41,210 nucleotides of DNA from a virus, in IMG/VR virus record IMGVR_UViG_3300031576_001286, positions 1-41,210 of that record. One strand, written 5' to 3'. The position numbers and the translations under genes were made by a program. Positions 38,567 to 41,210 of the stretch are shown in pieces (positions within the stretch are counted from its first letter, which is position 1; the number at the start of each line of letters is the position of its first letter). Below the pieces are notes generated by a model. That model worked only from the letters and a program-made list of their open reading frames with translations. It did not search any database and was not told the DNA's origin.

Positions 38567-39366
38567 TGATCGGACTCCTCTACGAAGGCCAGGACGAGCA
38601 AGAGCTGCAGGAGTGGTTCCTCGGCCAGAAGTGGGAGGACTACACCGCCGCGACCCGGCCGACCGGGACCGCCTATAGCCAGGTGCTGACCGAGACGGTC
38701 ACCCTCAACGACTCGCTGACGCGGGCCACCAGCAAGCCCCTCGTGGAGACGCTGACCCTGGCCGACACGCTCGTGAAGGGCGCCGAGAAGATCCTCGCCG
38801 AGACGGTGGCGCTGGCGGACACGGTCACGAAGGCGACGACGCTGCACGACCTCGCCGAGACCGTGACCCTCACCGACAGCGTAGCCAAGCAGGCAGCGAA
38901 GGTCTTGGACGAGAACCTCACGGTGAGCGACGTGATCGCGAAGGCTACGGGCAAGACGCTGTCCGAGAGCCTGAGCCTGGCCGATGCGCGGATCATGGCG
39001 ACGGCGAAGGCGCTTTCGGACGCGATCGCGCTCACGGACGCCATCCGGAAGGACGTCACGAAGGTCCTGGCCGAGACCGTCACGCCGGCCGACATTTTGG
39101 CGAAGGGGACGAGTCGGATCCTCACGGAGAGCGTCACGCTCTCGGACACCGTAACGTCGCTCGTGCAGAAGCTCGTCATCTACCTCAAGGCCTCCGGGGC
39201 CGCGATGGGCTCGGCTGGCGGATCCGGGGCGGGCAACGCGCCGCGCGTGGGATCCGCCGCGAGCGAGACGCCGGCGGACGGATCAGCGGCCGGTAATACA
39301 CCCTCCGGCGGATCCGGGGCGAGCCTCGGCCCGGGCAGCGGCAGCGGAGCAGCATTCAACCCGTAG
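38566..39366 (+). CDS. Repeat protein: nine 18-residue units plus Gly/Ser tail
   Basis: 266 aa. Residues ~39-201 are nine units of 18 residues (one is 19) with the pattern K-x-L-x-E-(T/S)-(V/L)-(T/A)-L-(x)-D-x-(x)-x-K-x-x-x. The C-terminal ~55 residues are Gly/Ser/Ala-rich with repeated GGSGA-like units encoded by recurring GGATCC sites. A fibre shaft or adhesion spacer is likely. TGATG-coupled to the previous gene. Confidence 0.75.
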   Translation: MIGLLYEGQDEQELQEWFLGQKWEDYTAATRPTGTAYSQVLTETVTLNDSLTRATSKPLVETLTLADTLVKGAEKILAETVALADTVTKATTLHDLAETVTLTDSVAKQAAKVLDENLTVSDVIAKATGKTLSESLSLADARIMATAKALSDAIALTDAIRKDVTKVLAETVTPADILAKGTSRILTESVTLSDTVTSLVQKLVIYLKASGAAMGSAGGSGAGNAPRVGSAASETPADGSAAGNTPSGGSGASLGPGSGSGAAFNP

Positions 39367-39374
39367 GAGAGCAG

Positions 39375-39761
39375 ATGGCCTTCCTCGCGCAGGAGCGGAC
39401 CAGCTCGCAGTACAAGGTGACGCTGAAGGACGAGACCGGGGCGGCGATCGCGAAGTCGGCGGTCACGAGCCTGAAGGTGACGCTCTATAACCTGGACGAC
39501 GACGCCAAGACCATCATCAACAGCCGGAGCGCCCAGGAGCAGGCAACCGCGTTCAGCGGCGACGTCACGATGGGCGCCACGGACGGGATCGTCACCTTCA
39601 ACATGACGCCGGCGGACAACCAGATCATCGGCCTCTCGCCAGGTCAGAACCAGCGCTATGAACGGCACGGCCTCGTGCTCGACGTCACCGTGACCGGCGG
39701 CAAGCGGCTCGTCTTCCAGGATGAGATCCTGGTGGAGAACGCCGAAAAGGTGACCACGTAA
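39375..39761 (+). CDS. Beta-rich structural protein (fibre region)
   Basis: 128 aa. FLAQERTSSQYKVTLKDETGAAI then VTSLKVTLYNLDDDAKTIINSR and LVLDVTVTGGKRLVFQDEILVENA are consistent with an Ig-like or baseplate-upper-domain fold. Unassigned, virion location inferred from position. Confidence 0.66.
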   Translation: MAFLAQERTSSQYKVTLKDETGAAIAKSAVTSLKVTLYNLDDDAKTIINSRSAQEQATAFSGDVTMGATDGIVTFNMTPADNQIIGLSPGQNQRYERHGLVLDVTVTGGKRLVFQDEILVENAEKVTT

Positions 39762-39829
39762 GATGCTGCCGCTGTGGAGCGGATGGGTCGGCGAGGACCA
39801 GCGCGCGCCGTCGTAGCGCAGCGCATCCC

Positions 39830-40045
39830 ATGCCGACGCAGACGGTGGCACGCATGAATATCGCGCTCGACATGTCCAGGGCGGCGGCGCCTTGGCGGCG
39901 CGAGGGCGCGGCGAGGTCCGCGGCGCCACCAGGGGGAACCCAGAGGGATCCGAGGCCGGACGACGACGAGCTCGCGCACAAGCGGTGGGTCAACAGCTGG
40001 CACCAGTGGTATCTCCAGCACGTCGCGCAGACGTGGAGGGTCTGA
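39830..40045 (+). CDS. Small unknown protein before lysis-type genes
   Basis: 71 aa, basic and Trp-rich at the C-terminus (KRWVNSWHQWYLQHVAQTWRV). No family seen. A 68-bp gap precedes it in which I see no clear element. Confidence 0.52.
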   Translation: MPTQTVARMNIALDMSRAAAPWRREGAARSAAPPGGTQRDPRPDDDELAHKRWVNSWHQWYLQHVAQTWRV

Positions 40046-40050
40046 GGACG

Positions 40051-40353
40051 ATGAATCCGATCACTGCCGTCGAACAGGGCGCAAAGGCGGCCGACAACTA
40101 CGGCCTAGAGGTCGTCCTGGCCATCGGCGTGTCCCTGATGTTGTTCTTCGTCATTAAGTGGATCCTCGGCTACTTCAAGGACACCGCCGCGTCAATGGCG
40201 AACATCATCAATGTCACGTTGGTCAACCAGACGGCCGCGCTCAATGAGATCAAGAATACCCTGATGATCAACAACGAGTGGGCGCGCGAAGCGGTGAAGC
40301 GGATGCGCGACGAACATGAGCAGTTGATCCACGAAATGCAACGCCGGCCATGA
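40051..40353 (+). CDS. Holin-like TM/coiled-coil protein
   Basis: 100 aa, one TM segment (about 22-40, VVLAIGVSLMLFFVIKWIL) followed by a long polar helix with coiled-coil character (NQTAALNEIKNTLMINNEWAREAVKRMRDEHEQL). Single-TM-plus-helix architecture resembles XhlA/BhlA-like phage holins, and the right end of the structural region is a usual lysis site. The alternative is an Rz-like spanin. Confidence 0.58.
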   Translation: MNPITAVEQGAKAADNYGLEVVLAIGVSLMLFFVIKWILGYFKDTAASMANIINVTLVNQTAALNEIKNTLMINNEWAREAVKRMRDEHEQLIHEMQRRP

Positions 40354-40368
40354 GGGCGGAGCCGGCCG

Positions 40369-40620
40369 ATGTGGAGCATGGACGCGGCGCGTGACTACAT
40401 CCACGTCCTGCCGCCGATCGTGATCGGCGGGCGCGAGCTCGCCCTGGAGGTCGAGATCGTCGGCGCGTGGGCCGACGGGACGTACGTGAGCGAGGGGGAT
40501 CTGCGGAATCCGAAGGACGCGGAGCACGCGGCCGTCGCGGAGGCGGCGAGCGGGGCGTTCCGGCGAGTACGCGACGCCGTGATGGCGGCGCGCCAGGCGC
40601 AGCAGGAGGGTGGACCATGA
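40369..40620 (+). CDS. Small unknown protein in lysis-like cluster
   Basis: 83 aa; ATG at 40369 (a second ATG at 40378). Beta N-terminal half (IHVLPPIVIGGRELALEVEIVG) and helical C-terminal half. No family recognised. Its stop overlaps the last gene as ATGA. Confidence 0.55.
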   Translation: MWSMDAARDYIHVLPPIVIGGRELALEVEIVGAWADGTYVSEGDLRNPKDAEHAAVAEAASGAFRRVRDAVMAARQAQQEGGP

Positions 40621-41210
40621 AGATGAAGCGAATGATCCTAGCGATCGGCATCGGGCTCCTCGCGGTCGGCGCGGGGGGGACCGGGTGCAAGCTCGTGGAG
40701 TACCAGCAGCAGGGCCGCGCGGCCATCGCGGCGGACCCAGTGCTGCAGGCGCAGGCGGACGCGGAGCTCGGGCGGTGGCGCGCGATCGCGGAGGCGCTGC
40801 CGCACGGCGCGGTGGCATGGCCGTTCCTCTCGCCGCTGCTCCTCGGCCTCGTGCGGTTCCGGCTCGGCAAGCGGCTGCACAAGGCGAAGGCGCCGAGTGT
40901 CACCCCGATCTGGGGCAACATCGGCCAGGTCACACAGCTGGAGAACCTCACGCATGGGCTGGAGCAGTTCCGGGCGGGCATGCTGGAGCTCGGCGCGGAC
41001 GGCTCGGCGACAAAGCGCGGCTACAAGGTCGGCATCATCACGGCGCTCTCGATCGGGGCCATGGCGACCGCGTTCCCGGACTTCATGACCATGATCCAGG
41101 GGCACCTGCAGCCGTTCCTCGCGATGCCGTTCGTCGCGGGGCTGCTGGCGGGCGTCGAGAAGAAGCTCAGCACCGTCAAGCCGCTGGCGGAGGTGCCGCC
41201 CACCGTGTAA
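40617..41210 (+). CDS. Terminal lipoprotein/membrane protein
   Basis: 197 aa from the ATGA-coupled ATG. A signal sequence (MILAIGIGLLAVGAGGTGC) ends in a lipobox-like AGGTGC. There are further hydrophobic segments near 66-78 and 140-185. It may be a membrane-anchored lysis accessory (spanin-like) or a conversion factor. The window ends on its stop codon. Confidence 0.6.
   Translation: MKMKRMILAIGIGLLAVGAGGTGCKLVEYQQQGRAAIAADPVLQAQADAELGRWRAIAEALPHGAVAWPFLSPLLLGLVRFRLGKRLHKAKAPSVTPIWGNIGQVTQLENLTHGLEQFRAGMLELGADGSATKRGYKVGIITALSIGAMATAFPDFMTMIQGHLQPFLAMPFVAGLLAGVEKKLSTVKPLAEVPPTV

Noticed and set aside
1-41210. tRNA genes, CRISPR arrays, insertion sequences
   Set aside because: No cloverleaf-like sequence, regularly spaced palindromic repeats or transposase genes were noticed on reading through; a tRNA scan could still find one.

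Overview
The window is a complete-looking temperate phage (prophage) genome of HK97/lambda-like plan with a siphovirus-type tail. It runs exactly from the stop codon of a leftward integrase (position 1) to the stop codon of the last rightward gene (41210). Base composition is GC-rich (roughly two thirds G+C by eye) and genes are packed with ATGA and TGATG start/stop overlaps. Lipoboxes and a BamE-like lipoprotein suggest a diderm (Gram-negative-type) host. The DUF2460/DUF2163-like distal tail genes are familiar from alphaproteobacterial phages and gene transfer agents, but the host phylum cannot be assigned from this window. No host flank, tRNA, CRISPR array or insertion sequence was seen.

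Layout. (1) 1-2735, minus strand: a lysogeny operon reading repressor (S24 type), BamE-like lipoprotein, two-TM membrane protein, small unknown protein, tyrosine integrase. The lipoprotein and membrane protein are candidate lysogenic-conversion or superinfection-exclusion factors. (2) 2736-2837: divergent control region with a strong sigma70-type promoter firing rightward almost on the ATG of a Cro-like gene. (3) 2838-14930, plus strand, early region: Cro-like, ribbon-helix-helix and Xis-like regulators; RecT with PD-(D/E)XK nucleases; a DnaD/O-like replication initiator with an origin-like iteron block inside it; a membrane-anchored CHAP hydrolase; a HerA-like ATPase; a VRR-NUC-type nuclease; a ParB-like protein without ParA; many small unknown, zinc-ribbon and TM proteins. 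The region closes at a strong intrinsic terminator preceded by a promoter-like sequence (14927-14994). (4) 15009-26339, packaging and head: ParB-domain/DNA methyltransferase fusion with a G9 tract, small and large terminase, portal-MuF fusion, a 344-bp noncoding gap holding a second origin-like iteron block plus promoter and leader ORF, protease-scaffold fusion, HK97 major capsid, connectors, tail tube. (5) 26349-34015, tail: chaperone pair joined by a -1 frameshift (slippery CCCTTTA), tape measure, DUF2460-like and DUF2163-like distal tail proteins, and a giant NlpC/P60-gpI-gpJ fusion hub. (6) 34019-39761: glycine-rich and repeat-built fibre/tip proteins. (7) 39830-41210: probable lysis/membrane cluster.

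How it works together (inference): the S24 repressor keeps the promoter at 2801-2829 silent. On SOS-type cleavage the early operon would be transcribed, replication would start at one or both iteron loci with RecT/nuclease/HerA support, and transcription past 14994 would switch on packaging and structural genes. The observations most worth a second look are the paired 11-bp-period iteron loci (7417-7497 and 20636-20745), a CTTGACAAC element shared by three promoter-like sites, the CHAP enzyme placed in the early operon, the HerA/nuclease/ParB cluster, the G9 tract in the methyltransferase, and the repeat-built fibres.
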